A model generated the notes under the pieces. It was not told where the DNA came from and did no database searches. It worked only from the letters and a program-made list of their open reading frames with translations. The position numbers and the translations under genes are program-made. Shown here piece after piece: positions 8,914-16,736 of a stretch of 25,672 nucleotides of DNA (the first letter of the stretch is position 1; each line of letters opens with the position of its first letter). Location of the stretch: the NCBI GenBank assembly GCA_019310195.1, contig JAFDET010000029.1:1-25672 (forward strand). The letters are read 5' to 3'. Source of the stretch: Deltaproteobacteria bacterium (lineage in GTDB: Bacteria; Myxococcota_A; UBA9160; JAFDET01).

Positions 8914-9024
8914 CTACTCGCCCTCGGGAATCAGCACGCCCGGGTTGAAGAGCCCTGCGGGATCCACCACGGCCAGCGGGGGATCACCCAGGCGCTGCCT
9001 CAAGCCTTCGATCCCCTCGGTCAC
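8914..9024 (-). pseudogene. 36-residue frame resembling the C-terminal tail of an FAD-linked oxidase
   Basis: Between glpD and glpK lies an in-frame stretch from GTG 9024 to TAG 8914. Its GTG overlaps the glpD stop codon by four bases (GTGA), and its stop is one base before the glpK start, so it sits like a translated, coupled cistron. The end, VVDPAGLFNPGVLIPEGE, looks like the C-terminus of FAD-linked oxidases (glycolate oxidase, D-lactate dehydrogenase or alkyl-DHAP synthase type), which typically end in a DPxGxLNPG-like motif. No FAD-binding or substrate domain is present. The simplest reading is a remnant of a once complete oxidase gene removed by an in-frame deletion; a genuine small protein is possible. 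Confidence 0.45.
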
Positions 9025-10643
9025 AGCGTCGTCTCCTTCTGAAACGCCAGGTCGTCCGCCAGGCGTTGCCTCACCGCATCCACCTCTGCGCCACGCCGGG
9101 CGGCATCCCAGCCCAGCAGCGTCGCCATGCGCGCCGCCGCCGGCTCCAGCACCGCCTCTCGCGCCGCGGGATCGTAGAGCGCGCAGCGCTGGCGTCGATA
9201 CACCAGGTCTTCCAGGTCCAGGGCCCCTTCCCGGGCTACGGCCCAGTCCACCTCGCCGCTGAGGACGTTGGGGTCTTCGGGGCAGAGCGGCGCATTGCCC
9301 AGCGCCAGCACGTCGGCGCTCTCGGAGCCATAGAGGCGCACCAGGCGCCGCGCGCAGGCGACGGGCACTCCGGCCTCGCTGTGGAGAGCGGCGGCCTCCC
9401 GGTCCAGGTCCGCCCCGAGATCCCCGCCCGGCAGCGGCGGCTCCTCGTCCGGGGCCTCGCGCAGGCGCAGGCCCGCCTCGTCGGCCGCCCGCTCCAGGGT
9501 GGCCCGCGCCATGGGCCGATAGCCCGTCAGCTTGCCTCCAGCGATCGTCACGACGCCGGCAGGTCCGGTCCAGACCTCGTCCTTGCGCGAGATCTCCGTG
9601 GGCGGCTTGCCCGGCGCGGCGATCAGCGGTCGCAAGCCGGCCCAGGCTGCCACCACCTGGCTTGCGTCCGGCGGGGTCACACTGAGGTAACGCGCCAGGG
9701 GCGCCAGCAGGTACTCCACGTCCTGGCGCAGGATCGGCGGCCAGGCCGTGTCGCCTTCATAGGCGGTGTCGGTGGTTCCCACGTAGACCACTTCGCCACG
9801 GGGCACTGCGAAGATGGAGCGGCGGTCCGGAGTGTTGAACACGCAGATGTTCTCAACCGGCAATGACTCGCGCGGAAGCACCACGTGCACGCCCTTGGAG
9901 AGCTGGAGCCGCGGCGGCGCGGCGCGATCCTCGAGGGCGCGAACGGCATCGACCCACGGGCCGGCGGCGTTGATCACGCAGCGCGCGCGCACGCGCACCC
10001 GACGCCCGCTGCGCGTGCAGGTCGCCTCGACGCCGCAGGCGCGGTCGCCGACGCGGGGGATCGCGTCCACCGAGGCGTGGTTGAGCACCGCTGCACCGGC
10101 GGCGGCGGCGGCCCGCAGATTGGCCAGCACCAGGCGCGCGTCGTCGGTCAAGTACTCGCGGTAACGACACGCAAAGGGGTAGGCCTCGCGGTTCAGCGCG
10201 GGCTCTCCCCGCGCCAGCTCGTCGCCACCCCAGTTGTGGTGCAAATCCGCCTCTTCCACCGAGCCCAGCTTCTCGTAGGTGGTGAGGCCGACACGCATCT
10301 TGGCCAGACCGGCTCGCGACCGCACCGGCACCAGCATCCAGCGCGGCTCCGCCAGGTGCGGCGCCAGGCGATGGATGCGTTTGCGCTCCAGCGCCGTCTG
10401 CCGGACCGTGACGATGTCCCCCAGCGCCAGGTAGCGCAGGCCACCGTGCACCAGCTTGGAGGAGCGCCCAGACGTGCCGGCCGCGAAATCCGAGGCCTCC
10501 AGCAGGGCCACGCGCAATCCGCGCAGGGCGCCTTCGCGGGCGATCCCAGCCCCGGTGATCCCACCGCCGATCACCGCGCAGTCGAAGGTCTCGGAGTCCA
10601 GCCGATCCAGGATCCGGTCGCGCGACTCGCCCTCGAGGCCCAT
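9021..10643 (-). CDS. glpD: FAD-dependent glycerol-3-phosphate dehydrogenase
   Basis: The 540-residue product has an N-terminal FAD-binding Rossmann motif (VIGGGITGAGIA, residues 24-35), the family signature SGRSSKLVHGGLRYL just after it, INAAGPWVDAV in the central domain, YVGTTDTAYEGD, and TIAGGKLTGYRPMA near residue 390. A C-terminal DAO_C-type helical domain follows. GlpD oxidises glycerol-3-phosphate to dihydroxyacetone phosphate at the cytoplasmic membrane and passes electrons to quinone. Its length fits the family (500-570). ATG 10643 lies nine bases downstream of the 78-residue gene stop, with only a weak ribosome-binding sequence, so coupling to that gene is likely. glpK follows after the 36-residue remnant. 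Confidence 0.93.
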   Translation of the reverse strand: MGLEGESRDRILDRLDSETFDCAVIGGGITGAGIAREGALRGLRVALLEASDFAAGTSGRSSKLVHGGLRYLALGDIVTVRQTALERKRIHRLAPHLAEPRWMLVPVRSRAGLAKMRVGLTTYEKLGSVEEADLHHNWGGDELARGEPALNREAYPFACRYREYLTDDARLVLANLRAAAAAGAAVLNHASVDAIPRVGDRACGVEATCTRSGRRVRVRARCVINAAGPWVDAVRALEDRAAPPRLQLSKGVHVVLPRESLPVENICVFNTPDRRSIFAVPRGEVVYVGTTDTAYEGDTAWPPILRQDVEYLLAPLARYLSVTPPDASQVVAAWAGLRPLIAAPGKPPTEISRKDEVWTGPAGVVTIAGGKLTGYRPMARATLERAADEAGLRLREAPDEEPPLPGGDLGADLDREAAALHSEAGVPVACARRLVRLYGSESADVLALGNAPLCPEDPNVLSGEVDWAVAREGALDLEDLVYRRQRCALYDPAAREAVLEPAAARMATLLGWDAARRGAEVDAVRQRLADDLAFQKETTL

Positions 10644-10652
10644 GGAGCCCGC

Positions 10653-10889
10653 TCAGACCTCCTCGTCGGGATCGAGCTCCTTCAGGTTCACCGGGTGCGG
10701 CGCGTACTCCGGCCCGCCCTTCCAGCCCGGCACCTGTGCCGCCTGCGCCAGCCAGGACAGCGCCAGCGACTCGTCCAGGACCACGTCATTGTTGTCGAAG
10801 CCCTCGGCCAGGCTGTCCCACAGATCCCGGCCGCCGGACTCCCACCACTCGGAGGCCGGGTTCTCGAAGTCGATCGCGAGTCGAACCAT
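10653..10889 (-). CDS. Small acidic protein of unknown function upstream of glpD
   Basis: I do not recognise this 78-residue protein. From ATG 10889 (or GTG 10895, two codons earlier) it reads VRLAIDFENPASEWWESGG, then a helix-like DLWDSLAEGFDNNDVVLD segment, LALSWLAQAAQVPGW, and a very acidic tail (LKELDPDEEV). It has no signal peptide, Cys pair or membrane segment. The complex, non-repetitive composition and the nine-base spacing to glpD argue for a real gene. It could be a small regulator or accessory of the glp operon or simply a lineage-specific protein. No clear ribosome-binding site is visible, so the start is uncertain. Confidence 0.6.
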   Translation of the reverse strand: MVRLAIDFENPASEWWESGGRDLWDSLAEGFDNNDVVLDESLALSWLAQAAQVPGWKGGPEYAPHPVNLKELDPDEEV

Positions 10890-11096
10890 CTTCACGCGTG
10901 CGTAACGTAGGGGCCTACTGCGGCGCCGGCCACTTGGGGTCCGGAGCGGCCACGCTGGCGCAGGCGCGGCGCCCCGCATAGGGGCCCCCATGCAGGCTTC
11001 GCACTCGACGGCAGCCTCGGCCGTCAGGACGCGCGCCACGAGGACTCCGAAACCAGCGCTGGCGCTGCGATTGCCAGGGTCTTCTTTACGGCGGGC

Positions 11097-13073
11097 TCAC
11101 TCGGGGATCCCCACCAGATTCACCACGCGCTCCAGCTCTGCAGGGCTCGCGATCACGATGACCCTCGAACCCGGCTCGAGCACCACGTGGGGCTCGGGGT
11201 CGAAGATCATCCCCTCCAGGCCCTCGCCCGGCGGGACCACCGCCACCACGCGAACGCCCGTGGCGTTCCAGAAATCCAGATCCCGCAGCGCCCGACCCGC
11301 GGCGAGCTTTCCTTCCTGCACCAGCGCGCTCTCCACGCGCACGCCCTGAGGATCCGCCAGCATGCGGTCCAGGAAGTTGGTGAGCTGCGGCCGCAAGAGC
11401 TCGGCGGCCATACGCCGGCCGCCGATGCGGCCCTTGGACACCACGGTGGCGCCGCTGTGCTGAAGTCGCCGCTCGGCGGTTTCGTCGTGCACCAGGCTGA
11501 CGACGCGCAGGTCTGCGTTGGCCTGGAGCGCCGTTACCACGCTGAGCAGGTTGCTGCGGTCGTTCGGCAGCATCGCAGCCAATCCCCGGGCCGTGGATAT
11601 GCCGGCGCGCGTCAGGGTCTCCGGGTCCACGGCGTCGCCCTCCACGGCGACCATCTCCGGCATGTCCACGCGGAGCGCTTCCAGCACCTCGGGGTTGCGG
11701 TCGATCATCACGAACGGCCGCTCCGTGCAGTAGAGCTCCCGCGCGATCCACGCACCCGTTTCGCCCGCGCCGCAGACGACGTAGTGGTTGTCGAGAGATC
11801 CCGCTCGCGCTCCCGCGGAGAAGTCCTTGGCGTTGGGCGCGTCCAGCACCTCCAGCTCCAGGGGGCCCTCGACCACGTCGGCGCCGGCACCGGCGCTGCC
11901 GAGCATGCCCCTCAGCTCTTGGAGCTGGGTGGGCGTGCCGATCACGGTCATCAGGTCGCCTTCGCTGAAGCGCTCCTCGTCATCCGGGTTGTAGATCGTG
12001 TTGCTGCCGCCGGCCTTGCGCAGCGCCAGCGGAACGACACCCACGCTGTCGGACTCGGCCACGCGGTGGCCGGCGAAGGACGCACCGACCCGCACGTCCT
12101 CCAGGCGCAGGGAGTCCGCATCCCGCGGCCTGAGCACCTCGTCCAGGAACTCCACGGCGGTCGGCCGCACCAGCGCGCTGGCCAGGCGCATGGCGGCCAG
12201 GCGCCCCGACACCACCACCGCGCAGCCGGCCGCCGCCAGCCGGCGCGCCGAAACCCGGCCGAAGCCCCGGCTCACCACCCGCAACCCGGGCCGCAGCTGG
12301 TGCGCGGTCACCGCCGCGACCACGTTCAGGCCGTCCTCGCCCAGCACCGTGATGATCCCTCGGGCCCGCTCGAGCCCGGCGAGCTTCAGCGTCTCCTCGT
12401 CCGTGGCGTCTCCGGCCAGGACGGGAACGTCGGGGTGGCGGGCGCGGACCGCCGTCACCACGGCGTTGTCCTGCTCGATGGCCACGCGGGGAATCCCCGC
12501 CTCGCCCAGGGCTCCGAGCAGGTAGTGGCCGTGCTCGCCGGCCCCGCACACGATCACGTGATTGCTGAGCCCCGCCGCGCGACGCCGCGATCGGTTCGTG
12601 TACCAGAGCTCTTCGTAGGCGCCTTCCACGAAGAACGAGGTGATCTGCGCAACCACATAGAGGAAGAAGGCGATGCCGATGATGGCCAATAGGACGCTCA
12701 CCAGCCGCGTGGCCGGTGACCAGTCGCGCAGCAGGGTGGCGCTGGCCTCGTCGAAGCCCGGGTCCTGATGGGGATCCGTCGAGCTGACCCAGCGGTGGCG
12801 GCCTTCGTCGTCCTGCCAGATCTCCAGCTGCTCCGTGCCCAGCACGTCCGTGTAGCCCACGGTCGTGATCGTGATGGCCGCGGCGTAAAGGCACTCCGTG
12901 ATCTCCCAGCGGTCGTCCGACAGCGAGAGCAGCCGCTTGCCGTAGCCCGCATTGAGGCCGGCCACGCAGCCCAGCGCGTAATAGATCAGGGTGCCGGCGG
13001 TCAGCACGCTGACGCCGAGCACGAACGCCGAGCGACCCCGACGCGCCAGCTCGCTCTGGAGGCGATCGGCCAT
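11097..13073 (-). CDS. Two-RCK potassium channel (2-TM pore with two TrkA-N/TrkA-C modules)
   Basis: The 658-residue protein has TM1 at about residues 16-40, a pore helix and selectivity filter TTVGYTD (70-76), TM2 at about 121-147, then two tandem RCK units. RCK1 starts with NHVIVCGAGEHG (171-182) and RCK2 with NHYVVCGAGETG (429-440); each carries a TrkA-N Rossmann domain with acidic nucleotide-binding positions (GDATDEETL, GDAVDPETL) and a TrkA-C-like domain. The architecture is like calcium- or nucleotide-gated MthK/GsuK-type channels but with both RCKs on one chain. Unusually, about 40 residues (roughly 79-118, rich in Asp, His and Trp) separate filter and TM2, where most channels have about 15; this would form a large extracellular turret. 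The role is regulated K+ flux across the inner membrane. Its ATG has no strong ribosome-binding site. Confidence 0.9.
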   Translation of the reverse strand: MADRLQSELARRGRSAFVLGVSVLTAGTLIYYALGCVAGLNAGYGKRLLSLSDDRWEITECLYAAAITITTVGYTDVLGTEQLEIWQDDEGRHRWVSSTDPHQDPGFDEASATLLRDWSPATRLVSVLLAIIGIAFFLYVVAQITSFFVEGAYEELWYTNRSRRRAAGLSNHVIVCGAGEHGHYLLGALGEAGIPRVAIEQDNAVVTAVRARHPDVPVLAGDATDEETLKLAGLERARGIITVLGEDGLNVVAAVTAHQLRPGLRVVSRGFGRVSARRLAAAGCAVVVSGRLAAMRLASALVRPTAVEFLDEVLRPRDADSLRLEDVRVGASFAGHRVAESDSVGVVPLALRKAGGSNTIYNPDDEERFSEGDLMTVIGTPTQLQELRGMLGSAGAGADVVEGPLELEVLDAPNAKDFSAGARAGSLDNHYVVCGAGETGAWIARELYCTERPFVMIDRNPEVLEALRVDMPEMVAVEGDAVDPETLTRAGISTARGLAAMLPNDRSNLLSVVTALQANADLRVVSLVHDETAERRLQHSGATVVSKGRIGGRRMAAELLRPQLTNFLDRMLADPQGVRVESALVQEGKLAAGRALRDLDFWNATGVRVVAVVPPGEGLEGMIFDPEPHVVLEPGSRVIVIASPAELERVVNLVGIPE

Positions 13074-13130
13074 GGGACGCGGCCAACCTATTCGCTCTCG
13101 GCCCGAAGGGCAAGCCGCCGCCCGGATCGC

Positions 13131-14582
13131 TCAGCCAGCCGGCGCGGGATCGCTCCGCCACGCCAGCAGGCAGCAGACCGCGGTATTCAGCGCGAGGCCC
13201 AGTACGCCCACGTGGACCCCGCCCAGCCGGGCCTGACCGGCCAGCGCCAGGCCGACCGCGAAAGCGGTGCCCACCGCCAGACCCGCCAGCAGGTGGGCGG
13301 CCCGCAGCCGGGGCCAGTGCAACGCCAGCAGGAAGCAGGGAACGCACTGGATCAGAAGCTCCATCTTCAGCTCGATCAGGCGCCACAGCGTGCGCCGCAG
13401 CTCGGGTACCAGCGCCAGCAGCACGGCCAGAAGCATGGCTGCCGCGGCCGCGCGCTTGCCGAAGCGGGTAGTCTCGGTCGCCTCCCGAGGCCGGTCGAAG
13501 AGGTCCTCGGCCACGAGCGAGCCCAGCGACAGCAGCACCGAGTCGGCGGTGGACATGATCGCGGCCAGCGCGCCCAGGAACACCAGCGTCGCCAGGGCCG
13601 CGCTGCCGAGCCCCTGGGCGGTCCACTCGGCCAGCAGCCGTGGCATCACGACGTCCGCCTCCAGCGCGCCCAGCCCGGCAAAGCGCGGGATGGCCGCCAG
13701 GCCGATCAAGGTCACCACCAGGGTGGTGACCAGGGGCATGAACGTCATCAGGGCCAGCGAGCGCTTGAGCACGCTGCCGCTGCGCGCCGCGTAGATCCGC
13801 TGGATCGCCTGGGGATAGACCACGCTGGCCAGGCCCAGCAGTACGATGGTGGAGGCCCAGTTCGCCAACTCGCGACCGGCGGGAACCGCGACCGCTTCGG
13901 GGCGCACCGTGGCCACGCCGCGGGTGGCGGCGGCCAGGCCGCCGGCTTCGCCCAGCAGCCAGACGAGCAGCGCGCCCAGACCGCACAGCATCAGGATGCC
14001 CTGGGCCGCATCGGTCCAGGCCACGGCCCGCATGCCGCCGAGCGTCTCGTACAGCAGAATCATGCCCGCCAGGCCCACCACACCCGCCCAGTAGGGCAGC
14101 AGTCCTGCGGTGAACTCGTGGGCCACCAGCCCCATGGCGACCAACTGCGCCAGCAGGAAGTTGCCCAGCGCGATCGTCATCAGGACGGCGACCACACGGC
14201 GCAGTGTGTCGACGCGCGGCTGGCCGCGGAAGCGCAATCGTATGTAGTCGCCCGGGGTCACGAAGCCGTGACGCACGGACAGGGGTCGCAGGCGCGGCAC
14301 CAATGCGTGAAACACGACCACGATCGACATCATGAAGCCCGTGGCCATGATCCACGAGTAGCCGCGCCGGTACGCCTCGGCGGGGTAGCCCAGCAACGAG
14401 TTCCCGCTGTAGGCGGTGGCGTAGAGGGTGAGGAAGAGCACGAACACACCCAGGTGGCGACCAGCCAGGAAGTGGTCCACCGGGGTCAGGTCGACCCGGG
14501 CGCGGCGCGCCCGCTCGGCCACGGCCACCAGCACCGCCAGGTAGACGATCAGCGCTGTCAGGCCCAGCGCGCCCGGGCTCAC
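13131..14582 (-). CDS. Sodium:solute symporter (SSS family)
   Basis: The start is GTG 14582, which overlaps the stop of the preceding small membrane gene by four bases (GTGA); the longer open frame upstream only overlaps that gene and the regulator. The 483 residues form about 12-13 hydrophobic helices. SSS-type features are the early unwound-helix region (LYATAYSGNSLLGYPAEAYR), the GFVTPGDYIRLRF segment, and the helix-8 Na-site region ALAAIMSTADSVLLSLGSL, whose Ser-Thr residues match the Na2 site in this family. Solutes of SSS proteins include proline, pantothenate, acetate and short-chain acids; the substrate here is unknown. Position behind an NtrC-type regulator suggests nutrient-controlled uptake, which is inference. 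Confidence 0.88.
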   Translation of the reverse strand: MSPGALGLTALIVYLAVLVAVAERARRARVDLTPVDHFLAGRHLGVFVLFLTLYATAYSGNSLLGYPAEAYRRGYSWIMATGFMMSIVVVFHALVPRLRPLSVRHGFVTPGDYIRLRFRGQPRVDTLRRVVAVLMTIALGNFLLAQLVAMGLVAHEFTAGLLPYWAGVVGLAGMILLYETLGGMRAVAWTDAAQGILMLCGLGALLVWLLGEAGGLAAATRGVATVRPEAVAVPAGRELANWASTIVLLGLASVVYPQAIQRIYAARSGSVLKRSLALMTFMPLVTTLVVTLIGLAAIPRFAGLGALEADVVMPRLLAEWTAQGLGSAALATLVFLGALAAIMSTADSVLLSLGSLVAEDLFDRPREATETTRFGKRAAAAAMLLAVLLALVPELRRTLWRLIELKMELLIQCVPCFLLALHWPRLRAAHLLAGLAVGTAFAVGLALAGQARLGGVHVGVLGLALNTAVCCLLAWRSDPAPAG

Positions 14583-14836
14583 TCCGCAGCCCCTTCGCCA
14601 TCCGCGCCATCGCGGACGTCGCTGAGCAGCCAGGCGGCCGCGTTGAGCACCGCGACCGCTGCGTAGCAGCCGACGGCGATCGCAACCCAGTCGGGAAGGC
14701 CCAGCCAAAGCTCCGGCTCGGCTCCCGGGGTTCGGTACCAGGGAATCGAGACCACGTAGAGCACGCCGATGACGGCCAGCAACGCCCGGCGCAGCCTGGC
14801 GCGCCCGGCCGGCTTCGGAATCCCCCCCTGCTCCAT
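14579..14836 (-). CDS. Small two-helix membrane protein, likely symporter partner subunit (DUF3311-like)
   Basis: This 85-residue protein starts at ATG 14836, nine bases after the regulator gene stop. It has two hydrophobic segments, LLAVIGVLYVVSIPWY (about 19-34) and WVAIAVGCYAAVAVLNAAAWLL (about 50-71), a short PELWLGLPDW linker and an acidic tail. The pattern (helix, P-x-Y/F-x-R, E-P..LGLP, helix) is that of small proteins encoded directly upstream of SSS symporters, such as the DUF3311 group, thought to assist their symporter. The four-base GTGA overlap with the symporter gene implies translational coupling and matched stoichiometry. The precise family assignment is by pattern only. Confidence 0.72.
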   Translation of the reverse strand: MEQGGIPKPAGRARLRRALLAVIGVLYVVSIPWYRTPGAEPELWLGLPDWVAIAVGCYAAVAVLNAAAWLLSDVRDGADGEGAAE

Positions 14837-14845
14837 CCCCCAGTT

Positions 14846-16225
14846 CTACACCAGGGAAGCCGCCTGCGGCGTCCATTCTGCCGCCGGTGCCGGCCGATCC
14901 AGCTGCGCTTCCAGGCCGTACTTGCGGATCCGGTAGCCCAGGGTGCGCCGCGTGATCCCCAGCAGGCGCGCTGCACGGGTGCGGTTGCCGCCGGTGCGGG
15001 CCAGGGCCTGCAGGATGCAGCGCTGCTCGAGGCCTTGCAGGGTCTGCAGGTCCTCTGGACGCGCCGCATCGCAGCGTGTCTCCAGCAGCGCCACGGGCAG
15101 GTCCTCCACGCGCACGCGCACGCCGTCACCCAGGGTCAGCGCATGCTCCAGCGCGTTGGAGAGCTCGCGCACGTTGCCCGGCCAGTCGTAGGCGCCGAGC
15201 AGGCGCATCGCCTCGGCCTGCACCCGGACCGGCACGCCGGGCGCCAGACGTCCGGCCAGGTGCGCCACCAGGGCCGGCAGGTCCTCGGGCCGCGCGCGCA
15301 GCGGCGGAAGGGGCAACGGCACCACGGCCAACCGGTAGTACAGATCCGCGCGAAACGCGCCGCGCCGCACGGCCTCGGGGAGATCGCGGTTGGTGGCCGC
15401 CAGTACGCGCACATCCACGCGCCGCGCCTCGAGGTCTCCCACCCGGCGCACCTCGCCGTCCTGCAGCACCCGCAGCAGCTTGGCCTGGATCTCCACCGCC
15501 AGCTCGCCCACCTCGTCGAGCAACAGCGTGCCGCCGTCGGCGCCCTCGAACAGGCCCGGCCGATCGCTGTCGGCGCCGGTGAACGCCCCTCGCCGGTGAC
15601 CGAAGAGCTCGCTCTCCAGGAGAGGAGCCGGCAACGCAGCGCAGTTCACCTTCACCAGCGGACCGTCCGCTCGCGAGGACAGCGCGTGGATCAGATCGGC
15701 AATCACCTCCTTGCCCGTGCCGGACTCGCCGCAGAGCAGAACCGTCGTTTCCGAGCGGGCCACCTTGCGCGCGCGCTCCAGTACGGCCTCCATCGCGGCG
15801 CCCACACCCACGACCGACGTCAGCCCGGGGGCGCGTTCCGCCCCCGGCTCGGATTCGAGCCGCTCGGCCAGCAGTCGCTGCAGCAGCGGCACCAGATCGC
15901 GTTCGGGCGAGAAGGGCTTCGTCAGCAGGTCCACCGCGCCGCGCAGCAACGCCCGCCTCGCCAGCTCCACCGTGGCGTGTCCCGTCATCAGCACCACCTC
16001 GCACGCGGGGCGGATGCGGCGCGCGCGCTGCAGCACCTCGATTCCATCCAGGCCCGGCATCCGGAAATCGGTGATCAACACCTCGTAGGGCTGCTGCTTC
16101 AGACGGGCCAGTGCCGTCTCGGGACTGCGCGTTCCCTCGGCGGGAAGCCGATGCGCGCGCAGCGTGCGGCGGAGGCTCTCCAGCAGAAGCGCTTCGTCGT
16201 CCAAGATCAGGATGCGAGCGGCCAT
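14846..16225 (-). CDS. NtrC-family sigma-54-dependent response regulator
   Basis: The ATG at 16225 has GGAGGG five bases upstream, and translation from it starts exactly at the receiver domain (MAARILILDDEAL); ATG 16237 is an alternative. The 459 residues comprise a receiver domain (acidic pocket D9/D10, phosphoacceptor D53 in ITDFRMPG, T81, K103), an AAA+ sigma-54 activator domain (Walker A GESGTGKE at 166-173, sigma-54 contact loop GAFTGA at 213-218, Walker B LLLDE at 234-238, WPGNVREL) and a Fis-type HTH (NRTRAARLLGITRRTLGYRI). All catalytic residues are present, so it should be a functional enhancer-binding activator. No histidine kinase is encoded in the window. The symporter pair follows in the same orientation and is the obvious candidate target. 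Confidence 0.93.
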   Translation of the reverse strand: MAARILILDDEALLLESLRRTLRAHRLPAEGTRSPETALARLKQQPYEVLITDFRMPGLDGIEVLQRARRIRPACEVVLMTGHATVELARRALLRGAVDLLTKPFSPERDLVPLLQRLLAERLESEPGAERAPGLTSVVGVGAAMEAVLERARKVARSETTVLLCGESGTGKEVIADLIHALSSRADGPLVKVNCAALPAPLLESELFGHRRGAFTGADSDRPGLFEGADGGTLLLDEVGELAVEIQAKLLRVLQDGEVRRVGDLEARRVDVRVLAATNRDLPEAVRRGAFRADLYYRLAVVPLPLPPLRARPEDLPALVAHLAGRLAPGVPVRVQAEAMRLLGAYDWPGNVRELSNALEHALTLGDGVRVRVEDLPVALLETRCDAARPEDLQTLQGLEQRCILQALARTGGNRTRAARLLGITRRTLGYRIRKYGLEAQLDRPAPAAEWTPQAASLV

Positions 16226-16254
16226 GGAGCCCTCCATCCCCCCGACTCGAGCCT

Positions 16255-16270
16255 GCGACCCTCGTGCCGG
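16255..16270 (-). promoter_or_regulatory. Candidate sigma-54 -24/-12 promoter for the response-regulator operon (weak)
   Basis: On the minus strand the sequence is CCGGCACGAGGGTCGC. The GGCACG block and the GC dinucleotide are at the exact -24/-12 spacing (12 bases from GG to GC), with TCGC instead of TTGC. The predicted transcript would start near 16243, 18 bases before the regulator ATG. It differs from consensus at the first T and at one -12 position, so in GC-rich DNA it could be chance. Confidence 0.35.
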
Positions 16271-16350
16271 CGGGTCAACCTGTGTTCCCACGTCGTCTCG
16301 CGGTTCGAAACCCGCGTCGTGCGCGTCGCATTCACCTGAAGGCGTTTGCC

Positions 16351-16710
16351 CTATGCGTTTTCACACACCTCGGAACGCGCGAGCGGCTCGAGCAACGTGA
16401 CCTCCGCGCAAGTGGACTTGCACGCGGCCACGCGAGGCAGCCGCACGCGCAGCACGCCTCGGCTGAGCCATGCGCGTCCACGACTCGGATCCACGGCCGC
16501 CGGAAGCGGAACTTCACGGCGCAGCGTTCCGGTGCGCCGCTCTCGACGGTGGTAGCGTCGCTCCCGGCCGGCAGGCTCGTCGGCGGCGCCGGCGATCCAG
16601 ACGCTGGCGCCGGTCGCACGAACCCACAGGTCCTCCCGCGTGCGCCCGGGCGCCTCGGCCTCCAGCACGATCGCTTCCGCTTCCTCGTAGACATCCACAC
16701 GCAGCCACAT
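16351..16710 (-). CDS. Small heat-shock protein (Hsp20 / alpha-crystallin family)
   Basis: ATG 16710 is preceded by AGGAGG seven bases upstream. The 119-residue protein starts almost directly with the alpha-crystallin fold (LRVDVYEEAEAIVLEAEAPG, then EDLWVRATGASVWIAG) and has the diagnostic strand sequence YHRRERRTGTLRREVPLPA followed by VDPSRGRAWLSRGVLRVRLPR. Such proteins hold unfolding polypeptides in a refoldable state as ATP-independent cytoplasmic oligomers. It is shorter than usual (140-160), lacking most of the N-terminal arm. The C-terminal tail has no obvious IxI motif but contains three Cys residues (CKSTC and VCE), which is unusual and could allow redox control or metal binding. 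A near-consensus sigma-54 promoter lies immediately upstream, and the regulator gene follows downstream. Confidence 0.85.
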   Translation of the reverse strand: MWLRVDVYEEAEAIVLEAEAPGRTREDLWVRATGASVWIAGAADEPAGRERRYHRRERRTGTLRREVPLPAAVDPSRGRAWLSRGVLRVRLPRVAACKSTCAEVTLLEPLARSEVCENA

Positions 16711-16736
16711 GCAGCACCTCCTCTGCGGTGCGACGC

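Noticed and set aside
10892..11096. 205-base gap between the channel gene and the small glp-operon gene, checked for RNA genes
   Set aside because: No tRNA-like fold, riboswitch-like conserved core or clear promoter is visible; only scattered GC-rich short repeats.
13101..13111. GCCC-GAA-GGGC mini-hairpin between channel and symporter genes
   Set aside because: A 4-bp stem without a T-run is common in GC-rich DNA and too weak to call a terminator.
12768..14666. 632-codon plus-strand frame antisense to the potassium channel and symporter
   Set aside because: Its composition (Gln/His/Arg/Gly-rich) is a mirror of the minus-strand coding sequence, and both minus genes are unmistakable.
16299..16316. 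TTCGAAA inside a GC stem, like a tRNA T-arm
   Set aside because: The arms only pair as 5 bp around an 8-base loop, and no D-arm, anticodon arm or acceptor stem can be built around it, so it is not a tRNA gene.
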